Assembly (NCBI GenBank): GCA_038093515.1
Contig: JBBPSI010000038.1
Coordinates: 1 to 64,000 of the forward strand
Length of the DNA: 64,000 bases
From: Butyriboletus loyo
Taxonomy: Eukaryota; Basidiomycota; Agaricomycetes; Boletales; Boletaceae
Direction of reading: 5' to 3'
Shown: positions 34,012 to 45,721 of the stretch, one piece after another
Numbering within the stretch: the stretch's first letter is position 1
How the letters are laid out: each line of letters starts with the position of its first letter
The notes under the pieces: model-generated
Databases searched by the model: none
The model's input: only the letters and a program-made list of their open reading frames with translations
What the model was told of the DNA's origin: nothing
Made by a program: the position numbers and the translations under genes

Positions 34012-34798
34012 ATGTCTTCCCGCTTCGCTGACCCAACAACAATGCGCACCTGGCCTCCCATTTACCACGAGGATAGCTCAAAGCGGCCTCCCCCGTCCCC
34101 CTCCAACAAAGCACCCCCATGCAAGAAGCTCGACGCCAAGTCTCGTGCCGTCTCCGAAGAACCCTGTCCTCCTCCCAAGGCGCCCCAGGCTGTCGTTGCC
34201 CCGCCATCAGAATCGCTCGCAGAGTCATCTACAGACAAGGTATGTCGTCCCGTCTTGCAAAACCATGCTAGTGGCAGGCCCCTGCCCATGTGCCACCGCA
34301 AGCAGTGCTAACCTTTTCTTTTTCTCCCCAAAGTCGACAAGCAATCGGCTCGTCGTCGATATGGAGGTATTCGGACAGATACTCGAGTTGGACGACGGTG
34401 ACAGCCAGGAATTTTCCCGAGACATGGTCAGAGAGTATATCGAACAAGCACAAGCAACTATCAAGCTCATGGACGAATCCTTGTGCGCTGGTCCGTTCCT
34501 ACAGAATAATACTCATATCTCACACGCCCTCAGCGCAAAGCATGAGCTGACACAGCTTGGCAAACACGGACACTTTCTCAAAGGCTCTTCCGCCGCGTTA
34601 GGAGTCGTCCAGGTGCAGGAAATCTGCGAGAAGATCCAGCATCTTGGAAATCGGATCGATCCCGACAAGGAACCAGACGTCAAGATGTCGGCCGAAGATG
34701 CGTTTGCGAGGATCAAACCGTTATTGGCCCGGCTGAAAGAGGAGCATTCTGTAGCTGCCAAATGCTTGAAGAAATTCTTCGAAGGCTCTAAACCTTGA
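34012..34798 (+). CDS. YPD1: histidine-containing phosphotransfer protein Ypd1
   Basis: Ypd1 passes phosphate from a hybrid histidine kinase to the response regulators Ssk1 and Skn7 in the osmotic and oxidative stress pathways. Exon 1 (34012-34239, 76 codons) is Pro/Ser-rich and disordered. A 94-nt intron follows, and exon 2 (34334-34798) carries the whole HPt domain. The phosphoacceptor histidine is in LGKHGHFLKGSSAALGV near 34557-34605, the classic HPt motif. The upstream block VFGQILELDDGDSQEFS and downstream helices complete the four-helix bundle. The N-terminal extension of about 80 residues is longer than in yeast. Single-copy Ypd1 is usual in fungi. Confidence 0.9.
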
Positions 34799-35301
34799 CC
34801 GCTTGGGAAATCCACTGGGCTTCGAGGATCTGACGATGCTTCCTGTGCGACAGTGTGCGCCTCGGTTTAGGCTGCGCAAGTCATGCACGAGAGACGTTCG
34901 CAGCATCGGAGCGCAGTCTAGTACTTGCTGCGACATAAGAAGGCTGTATCCATTCTGTATTCCGACCATTCTATCCCTTGATTGTTGACCACATTATCTT
35001 GCTCTTACACACGCTGTTCCATTACGTATGCCTTTCCTGCCGCCGAGACGCTGTGTATGCCTTTACTTAATTACATTCTAGCTCAAAACTTTGATTCACC
35101 CTCTTCGTAAGTTTCGATGATATCAATTCACTTGTGCTTGTCCCAGATTCGAGGTAGCGTTCCTGGATCTTACCCCCTGTAAGTATATTATCGCCGTAGT
35201 GAGTACGTACTTGGAGAATTCGCGCACGTCCGCAGATCACGGGACTCTTTGTTATAGACGCGACGCGTCCCGGCAGTGCGGCGACCACGTCTACTACTGC
35301 T
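34799..35301. other. intergenic, no gene seen
   Basis: About 500 bp between YPD1 and CHL1 with no supported reading frame. It should contain the YPD1 terminator and the CHL1 promoter. Confidence 0.5.
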
Positions 35302-38300
35302 ATGAGCCACGACAATCTTGTACTCCCCACGCCAGAGCAGTTTTCTGCCTTTCCATATGACCCACCCTATTCCATACAGATAGACCTCATGAAACATGTT
35401 TATTCTTCTATCGAACAGCGGCACGTCGCGATCGTCGAGAGCCCGACAGGCACGGTACGCGCAGCGTACGATGGTTACCCTCCCAGTTGTTGATTCTCTT
35501 TACAGGGAAAAACTCTGAGTCTCCTCTGCTCAAGCTTGTCTTGGCTCACCGACGAAAAAGAACGTGCGCGCAAGGGACAGATCTCCCAGCAAACGACGCA
35601 AAGTGCCGGTAAGATGCATTCAACGCTTGCGAGGCTGGATCACCGTGTCTCATCTATTGTCCATTGCATGTGTGATGGCGCAGGGCCGGCATGGGTTTCC
35701 GCCCAAGCAGTCCAAATAAAACAAAGCGAACTCGAGGCACAAGACCGCGAATATGAAGAAAAGCTGTTGAAAGCGAGAAAGGCCGAGGCCCGTTTGCGAG
35801 CGTTGGCGAATGCAAGGGTTACGAAGCGTCAAGTAGGACAGTTCACAGTCGAGTTCGCCGTATCTGACACCGGAGGATAGCGAGTTCCTGCGGGAACCAT
35901 ACAAGCACCCGACGAGCAGAGCGAAGAACTGTATCTTCCCGATCGTGAAATGGATGAAACAAAAGACAATATCTCTCCCGCTGTTCGTGAACTGATGGCA
36001 AAGTACGTTGCTTTCAATTGTATCATGGGGCGTACCCTTTTGAATTCAGACATAGGCTTAGCAATACCGTGTCAAATCATGAACGGGTCGACGCTCGGGA
36101 GCCAACGTGCACCAAAGTTTACTATGCGTCCCGTACACATTCACAACTGACACAAGTTATCCCTGAACTTCAAAAATCAAAGTTCAAACATGTCTCATAC
36201 AACCAACATTCTTCTGATGACCGTGATAACGGGGTCTGCTCCATTCCACCTTCGTCCGGTCGGGGGAAGAAGCGGAGCGTGGAAATGGATGAAGAAGATT
36301 TTACTGGCACTGATCGACGGCAATGGCGAACTGTATCTCTCGGGTCACGTAAACAGCTTTGCATTAATGAAGATATCAGATCAAAGCCGGGCGACCTGGA
36401 TGAAAAATGTCGGGAACTACAAGATGGTCAAGGCTTCTGTTTAAAGTCAAATAAGCCATCTGATTATGAATGTAGGGCATAAGGAAAGACGGTGTTCATA
36501 TCTCCCGCTTCCGGAGGACCAAGCGCGCTTGCTTGACCTCCGAGACCAAATTCTGGTCAGTTTATGACTCAACACTTTCAGTGGCATCCACAATTGTTCT
36601 ACAGGCATCTCCAAAAGATATTGAGGATCTCGCCGTTGCTGGGAGAAACGCTCAGACATGCCCGTATTATGGTTCTCGTGGGGCGATACCTCAGGCAGAG
36701 GTTCTGTTCCGTTCCTTTGTTTTTGTTTCAGTGGCATTGATCGTGCATGCTAGCTCGTGACGTTGCCCTACAATCTTTTATTACAAAAGGCAGCGCGAGA
36801 GGCTCTAGGTATAGACCTCTCGAACCAGATTGTCATAATCGATGAGGCTCATAGTAAGTACTAACACACTAGAGTCGGTTCCTAAAATCACTCATTAGAC
36901 TTGATCCCCACTTTGCTTTCATTATCGAGTGTCCGTGTAACATCTTATGTATTGTCGACCTCATTACACCAGGTCACGATGTATTACGAGAAATTTCGGA
37001 CACGTCTTTCTGCACTACACAGTCTTCACCTCAAGCGCCTCATCAGCTACATGGAAGCGATTCAGAAGGTCATGGAAGAGTGGAGAGCGACCAGATCAAA
37101 GGCTGGGTCAACTACTGATGCAAGAACCGAGGTTTTCACGATTTCGAACTTTATGGAAAAACTAGGAAGCAAGGCTGTGGGAATCAATTTGCTTGAAATC
37201 GAGGCATACTTGAAGAGCAGTAAAGTAAATTATACTGTTCTAGACTCTAGCATCTTCTCAACGACAATATAGATTGCAAGAAAGATATCTGGCTACGCTG
37301 AGGCGGTGTCAGGTCAAGAAGGTCGAAGTGGGCCACCGCAGGTTGCTTGTTTCTTTCCATCTAACATTAAATCAGACTCCGTGTCCAAGAAGCAAGTAAG
37401 CCGAGGTACTCCGCCGCTCCACGCGGTCGAAGCATTCATGGTCGGGCTTGTGGGTGCAAGGGAAGGTGATCTCTACTTTCCTGTCATTCTGAAGCGAGTC
37501 ATCCCACAACAAATCACCAGACGGGCGTATGATCCTCTCCCTCGTGGGTGACGGCACGCACCATCCAGAAGATTTGGAGATAAAGTATCAGCTTCTCAAT
37601 CCTTCAACAACGTTCCGCGAAGTGGTCGACAGCGCGCGGTCGGTCATATTGGCAGGCGGAACTATGTCACCGGTTATTGTGGTTCGCGGTTACCTGGGTC
37701 TTGTGAGCTGATGAGATGATAGATGTCAGATGTGATCGCGCAACTATTCCCCTGGTTGCCCTCCGAGCGGCTATCGACCTTCTCTTGCGGTCATATCGTT
37801 CCGCGATCGCATGTTCAAACATTGTGTGTAACCAAGGGTCCGGTAGGTTCCCTCCTGGAATTCAAGTATGCCCAACAGACCGACCAACGCTTGCTCGGCG
37901 AATTGGGACAACTGATCCTGAACCTTTGCGGCGTGGTGCCTGGAGGGATGGTAGTATTCTTCCCATCCTACTCGTCTTTGAACCTTGCACAGAAAGCTTG
38001 GAACACGACGCAACATATGGACAAGTTTGGAGCGAAAAAGACGGTTAGCTTCAGTTTTTTCGGGGTGGAAGACGGCGCGATAGATCGTCTGTAGGTATTC
38101 TTGGAACCGCATGCCAGTCACGAGGTCGAGTCAGTGTTGCGGGGATATGCAGATGCGGTAAAGGCATTGGTTCGTTTAGTCAACAAATCCCAAGTAGCTT
38201 TCCTGATCATCCGTTCAGTCGGCAGATATGTCCGACAAGAGGACAGGTGCCATACTGTTCGCAGTAGTTGGCGGGAAGCTCTCCGAGGGTCTGAACTTTT

Positions 38301-38757
38301 CGGACGAGCTTGCCCGAGCCGTTGTCGTCATCGGCCTCCCCTTTGCAAATAAAAATTCGCCGGAGTTACAAGAGCGGATGCGATACGCCAATGAAGTGGA
38401 AAAGAGACTTGGTAATAAAAGGCATCCAGGGGCCAAAGACGCTGCTTCGGAACTCTATGAGAATATGTGCATGAGTGCGGTCAACCAGAGCATTGGTGAG
38501 ACGATCTGGCGTTTTCCGCGCATGTTAATAATATTCACAAACTTATAGGCCGAGCCATTCGTCACCGTATGGACTGGGCGTCGCTTATTCTCGTGGATCG
38601 GCGTTACTGTTCAGCAAGTATTCAAAACAAGTTGCCTGCGTGGATTCAGGATGGCATTACCGTGTGTGACGGTTTTGGACAAACCATGAAGCACCTCAGC
38701 CAGTTTTATCGAGAGCGGAAGCAGAGCCGGTTTACTGCAGCGACTGGTCTGAAGTAG
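35302..38757 (+). CDS. CHL1: ATP-dependent DNA helicase Chl1 (DDX11 family)
   Basis: Superfamily 2 Fe-S helicase needed for sister-chromatid cohesion and fork integrity. The start [19 protein letters not shown] fits the family. Walker A is split by an intron: ESPTGT before 35455 and GKTLSLLC after about 35507. Motif Ia reads [12 protein letters not shown]. Four cysteines fit the Fe-S cluster, in [21 protein letters not shown] and TCPYYGSR. Motif II reads VIIDEAHN, split by an intron at about 36853. The C-terminal motifs include [24 protein letters not shown] and [14 protein letters not shown]. The end is FTAATGLK at TAG 38755-38757. About ten or more introns. RTEL1 and RAD3/XPD are relatives, but the details fit Chl1. 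Confidence 0.9.
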
Positions 38758-39009
38758 TATATTATGGATGGATGAGAGTATGTCTTGAGGTGTTCATATT
38801 TAGTGCCCTCAGCAGTGGGAGTTGTCCCAGCAACGTTAACCGCCGCGGCGGCCACAAAACATTCACTGGTAGTAACTATGAGGCCTGGAAGCCGTGTGCC
38901 TGCTTGTTCCGGCGTTGCATTACATAATACTACAGGCTACGCTACTCCAACCCGTCTTGCCACTGTGCATACAATTTCTCTCCCGCCTTGCTGTTCTCCC
39001 CCCCGCGAA
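38758..39009. promoter_or_regulatory. intergenic between CHL1 and KGD1
   Basis: 252 bp. The last 60 bp are C/T-rich (TTTCTCTCCCGCC), typical of a strong fungal promoter before a metabolic gene. No defined site is claimed. Confidence 0.35.
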
Positions 39010-42000
39010 ATGCTTTCGCGGCAAGCCATTAGGCGGTTTCCATACGTTCTGCGAGCCAGCGCTGGGCGTGTCCCCGCTACAGTGGTCCACCGTACATTGG
39101 CAACTCCGGCGGCGCCTCCTTCGCCAAATGACCCGTTCGCGAATGGCACGAACGCTTACTATGCTGAGGAAATGTACAGGCACTGGAGGCATGATCCCCA
39201 GTCGGTCCATGCCTCATGGGCGGTCTATTTCTCGGGTATGGAGCAAGGGCTGCCTAGTGCCAAGGCATTCCAACCTCCCCCGGCTTTGGTTGCTCCACCC
39301 GCAGACGGTGCGCCGGCCCTCCACGCAGTTGGAGGCGCAGAGTTGGACGATCACCTCAAAGTGATTTTTTGCGCTCCTCGTGTCATTTTCTCCTCATTCA
39401 TTTTTAGGTTCAACTCTTGGTGCGCGCATATCAAGTCCGGGGACATCACGTCGCCGAATTAGATCCGCTCGGCATTCTCGATACTGATCTCGCGGATGTT
39501 CATCCCCCGGAACTTGAGCTCAGCCGATATGGTTTCACGGAACGTGATTTGGATAAACAAATTGCACTCGGGCCTGGTATTCTTCCCCACTTTGCGACGG
39601 AAGATAGGAAGTCAATGTCACTCCGTGACATCATAAAGACCTTGAGGCGCATGTACTGTAAGTTTCTGAAAGCATACTGTTAAATGGTTCTTAAATGTCG
39701 TCAAGGTGGTGCTGTTGGCATCCAATACGTTCACATTCCTGACAAGGAACAATGTGATTGGATCAGAGAACGAGTTGAAATCCCCAAACCCTGGAACTAC
39801 ACACTAGAAGAGAAGCGCATGATTTTAGACCGACTCATTTGGTCAGAGTCGTTTGAAAAATTCATCGCCAGCAAATACCCCAACGAGAAGAGGTTCGGAT
39901 TAGAGGGATGCGAGGCACTCATTCCTGGGATGAAGGCCCTCATTGACCGCTCGGTTGACCATGGAGTGAAGCATGTTACAATTGGCATGCCACACCGTGG
40001 GCGTCTCAACGTGTTGGCAAATGTTATTCGCAAGCCTATCGAGGCTATTTTGAACGAGTTCTCTGGGGCGCACGCCGATGATTCGCCAGCTGGTGATGTC
40101 AAGTATCACTTGGGCGCCAATTATGTCCGGCCCACTCCATCTGGAAAGAAGGTCTCGCTCTCGCTGGTTGCCAACCCATCACACCTCGAAGCCGCAGATC
40201 CAGTCGTCCTTGGAAAAACGTTTGCTATACAGAATTTGGAGGGTGACCATACTACCCATAATACCGCGATGGGCGTCCTTCTCCACGGAGACGCCGCATT
40301 CGCAGGACAAGGTGTTGTGTATGAAACTATGGGCTTCCACAATCTGCCGAACTACGGTACCGGTGGTACTATTCACCTCATCGTTAACAACCAGATCGGA
40401 TTCACCACTGACCCTCGGTTCTCTCGCTCAACGCCCTACCCATCTGATATCGCCAAGTCAATCGACGCGCCGATCTTCCACGTCAATGGCGACAATGTCG
40501 AGGCCGTGAACTTTGTCTGTCAGCTCGCTGCGGACTATCGTGCCAAGTACAAGCGCGACGTCGTCATCGACATTGTTTGTTACCGGCGTCACGGCCACAA
40601 TGAAACAGACCAGCCTAGTTTTACACAACCCCGGATGTACCAGGCTATCGGGAAGCAGCCTACTCCGTTGACCCAATACTCGAAGTTCTTAGTTGGACGC
40701 GGTACCTTTACGGAAAAAGACATTGAAGAACACAAGAAGTGGGTATGGGGAATGTTGGAGAAGGCTGCCGCAGCCGCCAAGGATTACGTTCCTACACCTA
40801 GGGAGTGGCTCTCGGCATCCTGGACGGGCTTCCCATCGCCTCGCGAGCTCGCAGAGAGGGCGCTTCCAACCCGTGCCACCGGCAGCGATGAGGAAACTCT
40901 CAAGCGAGTTGGTAAAGCTATCTCGCAGTGGCCGGTCGACTTTGCTCCACACCGTAACCTTGCGCGGATTCTCGCCCAGCGGGGAAAGACAGTCGAAGAA
41001 GGTTGCAATATCGACTGGTCAACAGCCGAAGCTCTAGCATTTGGTTCTCTTGCTCTTGAGAAAAACCATATTCGTGTATCGGGTCAGGATGTCGAGAGGG
41101 GTACCTTCTCGCAACGCCACGCTGTTCTAAACGATCAAGTCAACGAAAAGCAATACGTGCCGCTGAATGATCTAGGTTCGAATCAGGCGCGGTTCGTCAT
41201 CTGTAACTCATCTCTCTCCGAGTACGGCACCCTTGGTTTCGAACTGGGCTATTCACTTGTGTCTCCCGATGTCCTCACCATTTGGGAGGCTCAGTTTGGT
41301 GACTTTGCGAACAATGCACAATGCATCATCGACCAGTTCATTGCAGCCGGAGAACGGAAATGGTTACAACGAAGTGGTTTGGTCATGAACTTGCCTCACG
41401 GTTATGATGGTCAGGGGCCGGAGCATTCGAGTGGGAGAATCGAGCGCTTCCTACAACTTTGCGACGACCATCCCCACATTTTCCCTACGCCTGAGAAGAT
41501 AGAAAGGCAGCATCAAGACTGCAACATGCAGGTCGTGTATCCCACGTGAGTCTTGCTTGTTGTACCTGAGCTTCCGTAGCTGACACGTTGACAAGTACGC
41601 CAGCCAACTACGTGGGTCACATGTGCAGAATTAGATGATGGTGATACTAACAGGAAAATAGTTCCATGTCCTCCGTCGGCAAATACACCGTGATTTCCGC
41701 AAACCGGTATACCCTCCTTCCTTTTCAATTCCTCCACGCTCATAACGCAATGTTTATGACCAGCTGATTCTTTTCTTCTCCAAATCTTTGTTGCGTCACC
41801 CCCGGGCACGCTCAGAGCTATCAGAGATGATTGGAGACACGCACTTCCAGCGATACCTGCCCGAGTCTCATCCAGAGAACTTGGTACCGTCTGACCAGAT
41901 TCGCCGACACATCCTGTGTACAGGTAAATTTTACGTCGCTTTCTAAGACCGAGCCACTGACTTGGACCTCTAGGCCAGGTCTACCACACTCTCCTACAAG

Positions 42001-42478
42001 AACGTGAAGAGAAGGGTATCAACGATATTGCCATAAGTCGCATAGAACAACTGTCACCCTTCCCTTATGATCTCGTAGGATCTTTTTTTTCTCGCGGCCT
42101 TCCGCCAACTAACAGCTTTTAGATTACGCCACACCTGGACAAATACCCGAATGCCGATATTTTATGGTGTCAGGTAAACTTTTTTCTCTGCTGCTCATCC
42201 TTTATGGGTTGTAATGACGCGGACTTTAGGAGGAGCCGCTCAACAATGGAGCGTGGACTCATGTTGGCCCTCGCATTCTCACCGCTGCCAACGAGACACA
42301 TTACCATCGGGGAAAATATCCCCTTTACGCGGGACGTCAACCGACGAGCTCTGTCGCGACGGGTAGCAAGGTACGGAATGAATTTATTTCCCCCATATGA
42401 ACTTACAAACATTCCTTGAAGACTCGGCACAAGAAGGAGATTGAAGAGTTCCTTGCATCCGCATTCGCTGAGGCGTGA
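39010..42478 (+). CDS. KGD1: 2-oxoglutarate dehydrogenase E1 component, mitochondrial
   Basis: The thiamine-diphosphate enzyme that decarboxylates 2-oxoglutarate in the citric acid cycle. ATG 39010 opens an Arg-rich presequence ([20 protein letters not shown]). The frame is open upstream, but this start gives the best targeting peptide. Then come [70 protein letters not shown] and [11 protein letters not shown]. Exon 39684-41549 holds most of the catalytic core. The 3' part is cut by several short introns. After them come [20 protein letters not shown] and [11 protein letters not shown], and the end [10 protein letters not shown] at TGA 42476-42478. About 1,000 residues, the expected length. 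It ends about 290 bp from the convergent histone-fold gene. Confidence 0.94.
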
Positions 42479-42770
42479 AGTAGTAATATTATTGTGTTCC
42501 TTCGGCACGAAGCATAGTTGTCTCTTTTGATGTAAGGATGAATAGATAAATTAATGATGCACATACAACAAGTTAATGGACACGCAAGACAAGAACCGCG
42601 AGCGCCAAGTGGTCGCGACACCCCTTACAAGTAATTTTATAGTTTAGACTATCCTTGGCCAACACATTGAATAACACCATTGGAGACTTGGTTCGCAAGA
42701 TATGAGTTTCGGATGGTCATGAACAGAAACTAATCTCTGATGATGAATTTGCTACACACATCCCTGCCCA
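42479..42770. other. convergent 3' region of KGD1 and the histone-fold gene
   Basis: 292 bp between two stop codons facing each other. AT-rich with TTGATGTAAGGATGAATAG-type sequence; it should hold both polyadenylation regions. No gene seen. Confidence 0.4.
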
Positions 42771-43582
42771 TCATCCAGCGTACATAGCTCCATCCTCATT
42801 CATAACAATATTGTCAGTCTCCCCGGTGTCCCCATCCTCGTTATCCCTCCGCATAAAATTGCGGAGTGTTGGTTGTAATTGATCTTGATCACCAGATGCT
42901 TCAATGTCAACTCTGGCTGTCTGGGGCTTTCGTCTTCCTGTCAACTCCTGAGATCCAATTATCTCTGCAAAGCGTTCGACATGAATGAGGCTTCCGGGAT
43001 CCTTCCGCGCCTAATCAACTTACCCTCGAGGAAAAGAAACTCGTCCGCTCGACGGACGATACCAGCTACGAGGTTGTTTGAGACGAGCAGCACAATTAAT
43101 ATCAAAACTGGCGATACGTTACCAATGTCTCTCTGTTGGACGGTCGTTCTCTTCTCCCTTTCCGCATGTCTCTGACATGCTTGTGAAAGCCGCTTGATGA
43201 ACTCTTCCGTCGCAAGCGAGATCAAAAACGTCGCATCCTTGGCAACCATAGGAAGGTCCTACACAAAACGCGTCGCGTCTTCACATGTGCAGTCATTCTC
43301 GTCCCACTTTTGCGATCGAAACGTGGTCGCAGGGACTTGGGGGACTTAAGGACTTACCTTGTCCGCTTTGATGATCTTTTGGACTCTTGAGAACGGCAAG
43401 ATCGATTTGCCAGGCTCGCGATCTCGTACTAGTGCGGCTCCTTCCTTCTTTCCTTCTCGTTTGTCTCGTACTTGCTCGACCTCTGTGTCTACCTGTGGTG
43501 TGGCTTCGACATCGGCATCGCGTGGTACGGCTGATTCGACCTCGACGACTTCCTCTTGTGATGCCGTTTGTTGGGTAGCCAT
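42771..43582 (-). CDS. histone-fold protein, Dpb3/POLE4/CHRAC type
   Basis: Small NF-Y/CBF-type histone-fold subunit that in known cases pairs with a Dpb4-like partner in DNA polymerase epsilon or a chromatin remodeller. Exon 1 (43582 to about 43371) encodes an acidic leader and then ILPFSRVQKIIKADK. Exon 2 continues DLPMVAKDATFLISLATEEF and EREKRTTVQQRDI, the body of the histone fold. The next intron ends at TAG near 43077. Exon 3 reads AGIVRRADEFLFLE, and a 62-nt intron leads to EIIGSQELTGRRKPQ. The acidic C-terminus ends at TGA 42771-42773. Dpb3, POLE4 and CHRAC1 cannot be separated here. Confidence 0.8.
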
Positions 43583-44603
43583 GGGAAGTGCAGCCGTTAG
43601 CTGTCAGTGTGTTGGACTTCTCTGGCGAAAAGATCAAGGGGGCATGACCGCCACAAACGCGTTGGGACACGTACATTTGGTACGTTTATGTAAATGAATA
43701 AAATCAGACTCAACCAACTAGCTTTTCTAGTATGTAGTTGTTCAATACTAGTCGCATATGTGATGTGCTTGCATCAGCCCCGGATCCCATTACTGTGGCA
43801 TTGGTGCCTCCAGGTGCATCCTCTTCATCTTCCCTCTCTTCTGCTGAGAATGGAGACTGTAGAAATATTGATGTTTTTGAATGGAAGAGCATATACCTAT
43901 TCTCAAGGCAAAATTATTGGAAACATGATGAATTTTTTCCTACTTCCTCACAGAGATCTCCCCATTGCTTTTGGTGCTCACAGTGTTGCATTGGACGATA
44001 GGATGTACAGTAACATTGAGATGCCTGATTGCCTTTTGCAACTTTTTGCAACCAATGCTTGCCCCTTTTTTTCAAGGAATGAAGATAGAAAGGACGCCAG
44101 CAGTGTCACAGTGATGCACTTGAAGCTGATGCAGATGCATTGCAACATGGTGAATAAGCTATCCACTGCAGTACTATATAGTGAGTCGGTTTGCACCAAT
44201 TTGGCAAATCCAATTTCGGTAAGATCATACTCTACTAGTTCAACCGTTCTTCATCAACCATCATCATGCTACAAAGAACAAATTGTGGTAGATCCCATCG
44301 TGCAGGGACTACAGGCAACCTTCAACAATCCATGCGAGCCAACTATGGGGAGCACGGTGTGGACAATGTATGTACGACAACAAGATACTTTTTCGCATCA
44401 CCGAACCCCGTTCTCACTGCATACCTTAAATCGGGTCAAGTATTATAAGCAGGTTCGGACTCGCGCAACGGGGAAACCTTGCCGATAAATCATGCATGAA
44501 TCTCATATTAAAAAGGTTGGCGCGTCCTATCGCAATCCACACTTCCCCGGTGTCCGCGCATGCACGTTTACCTGGTTGGAAAGGTCAGTGAGGAGGAGGG
44601 TAT
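43583..44603. other. about 1 kb without a supported gene
   Basis: It holds the promoter of the histone-fold gene on the left. From about 43690 to 44490 a plus-strand frame of 264 codons is open, but its composition does not look like a protein I know and an overlapping second frame is as plausible. The first half is AT-rich with few CG. It may be a decayed repeat. No TIR, LTR or known domain seen. Confidence 0.35.
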
Positions 44604-45648
44604 ATGGTGCAGATGTGGACAACCGCCGTTGGATTTAGGTGGTGGGCTCACGAGAAAAGCGCTCTTGGATCCAGATCGCCCCTCATTTTTGACATGGCTT
44701 GCGGTGCGTCCCCACCATACCTCTTGAACAGTTGCACTCAGACTCGGAATTTCACCTCGATCAGGCAGGTAACAGAATTTCTTCTATTCGCCGTCAGCGA
44801 CACTCAAAGGCACATCATTGATGAAAGTGGGGAAGTCACTATAGCAGCCTATGAATGGTGGAAACGCGGAGTCTCGGGAATTTCTCCCAGCAAGAAGGGA
44901 ATCGCATACCCACCCCAAACGCCCGGTCCCTTGTCCACCAAAATGATCGACGGACTTGAAGGGGGATCATCAAACCCTACCATAAAGCGGGTACCGGATG
45001 ACTTGTCGATTACAGCCACAGATCCTGTGAGCGTATACATCCCAGCTGAGGGAACCCCAAGACGGGAGCTCACTCACTCACGCATGACTGCAGTATACCC
45101 AGGCGGCCTACACGGAACGCACCACCTTACCTTGCGCACCGCTTACGTTTCGAGAAATCTCAGAAGGGTTGCTCCCCCCCATGGTATCGAATGCGACCTC
45201 GGTCGGGGTTAACCGTGAAAGCGACGTGGAGGTATCGATCGATAGGATTGACATGGTCGTCTGCTCGTTTGCGCTGCATCTCGTCGAATCTTCGTCTGAA
45301 TTGTTCGCTCTTCTCCGGGAGCTGAGCACAAAGGCCCTTTGGCTTGTGGTGCTGGCGCCACACAAGAAACCAGAGGTACGTACGTTTTCGCTCCTGGCTT
45401 ACGCTTGGATTCAGCCTTTTTATCGTAGATCAAAGAAGGGTGGGGTTGGGTGAAGTGGGATAGTGAGAGTTGGAACGAGTGTGGCATGTACGATCGCAGA
45501 GAATTTATACTTGAAAGGCGAGTCCACAGTCAACCGAGGAAATGTCTCTCATGTCGAACACGTCTTTTTCAGAGTTCACTGTCGAGTCTATCGCAGCATA
45601 AATTTAGTTGACCCAGGGCACAAGGTTGCGGGAAGGGGTGAAGAATGA
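44604..45648 (+). CDS. putative SAM-dependent methyltransferase-like protein
   Basis: The best part is MVVCSFALHLVESSSELFALL followed by LWLVVLAPHKKPE. This is like the motif II-III region of class I methyltransferases, and EIKEGWGWVKWDSESWNECG follows after an intron. Upstream, a 66-nt intron (about 44986-45051) joins TATDP to YTQAAYTERTTLPCAPL. A further short intron near 44770-44815 precedes HIIDESGEVTIAAYEWW. A GC-AG intron (45518-45572) joins ILER to VHCRVYRS before the stop at 45646-45648. I could not see a clear glycine-rich SAM loop, and the start is uncertain. It resembles an uncharacterised conserved fungal family. Confidence 0.55.
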
Positions 45649-45721
45649 TTGTAAGGTGAAACAATGCACAACTAACTGTGGGGCTACGAAGAGATGTATC
45701 GCCCAGAATATTAATGATATA

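Noticed and set aside
38785..39009. Longer N-terminus for KGD1 from the upstream open frame
   Set aside because: The added residues do not look like a mitochondrial presequence, while ATG 39010 opens directly into one.
31500..45700. A metabolic or secondary-metabolite gene cluster
   Set aside because: Neighbouring genes belong to unrelated housekeeping processes and no core biosynthetic enzyme is present.
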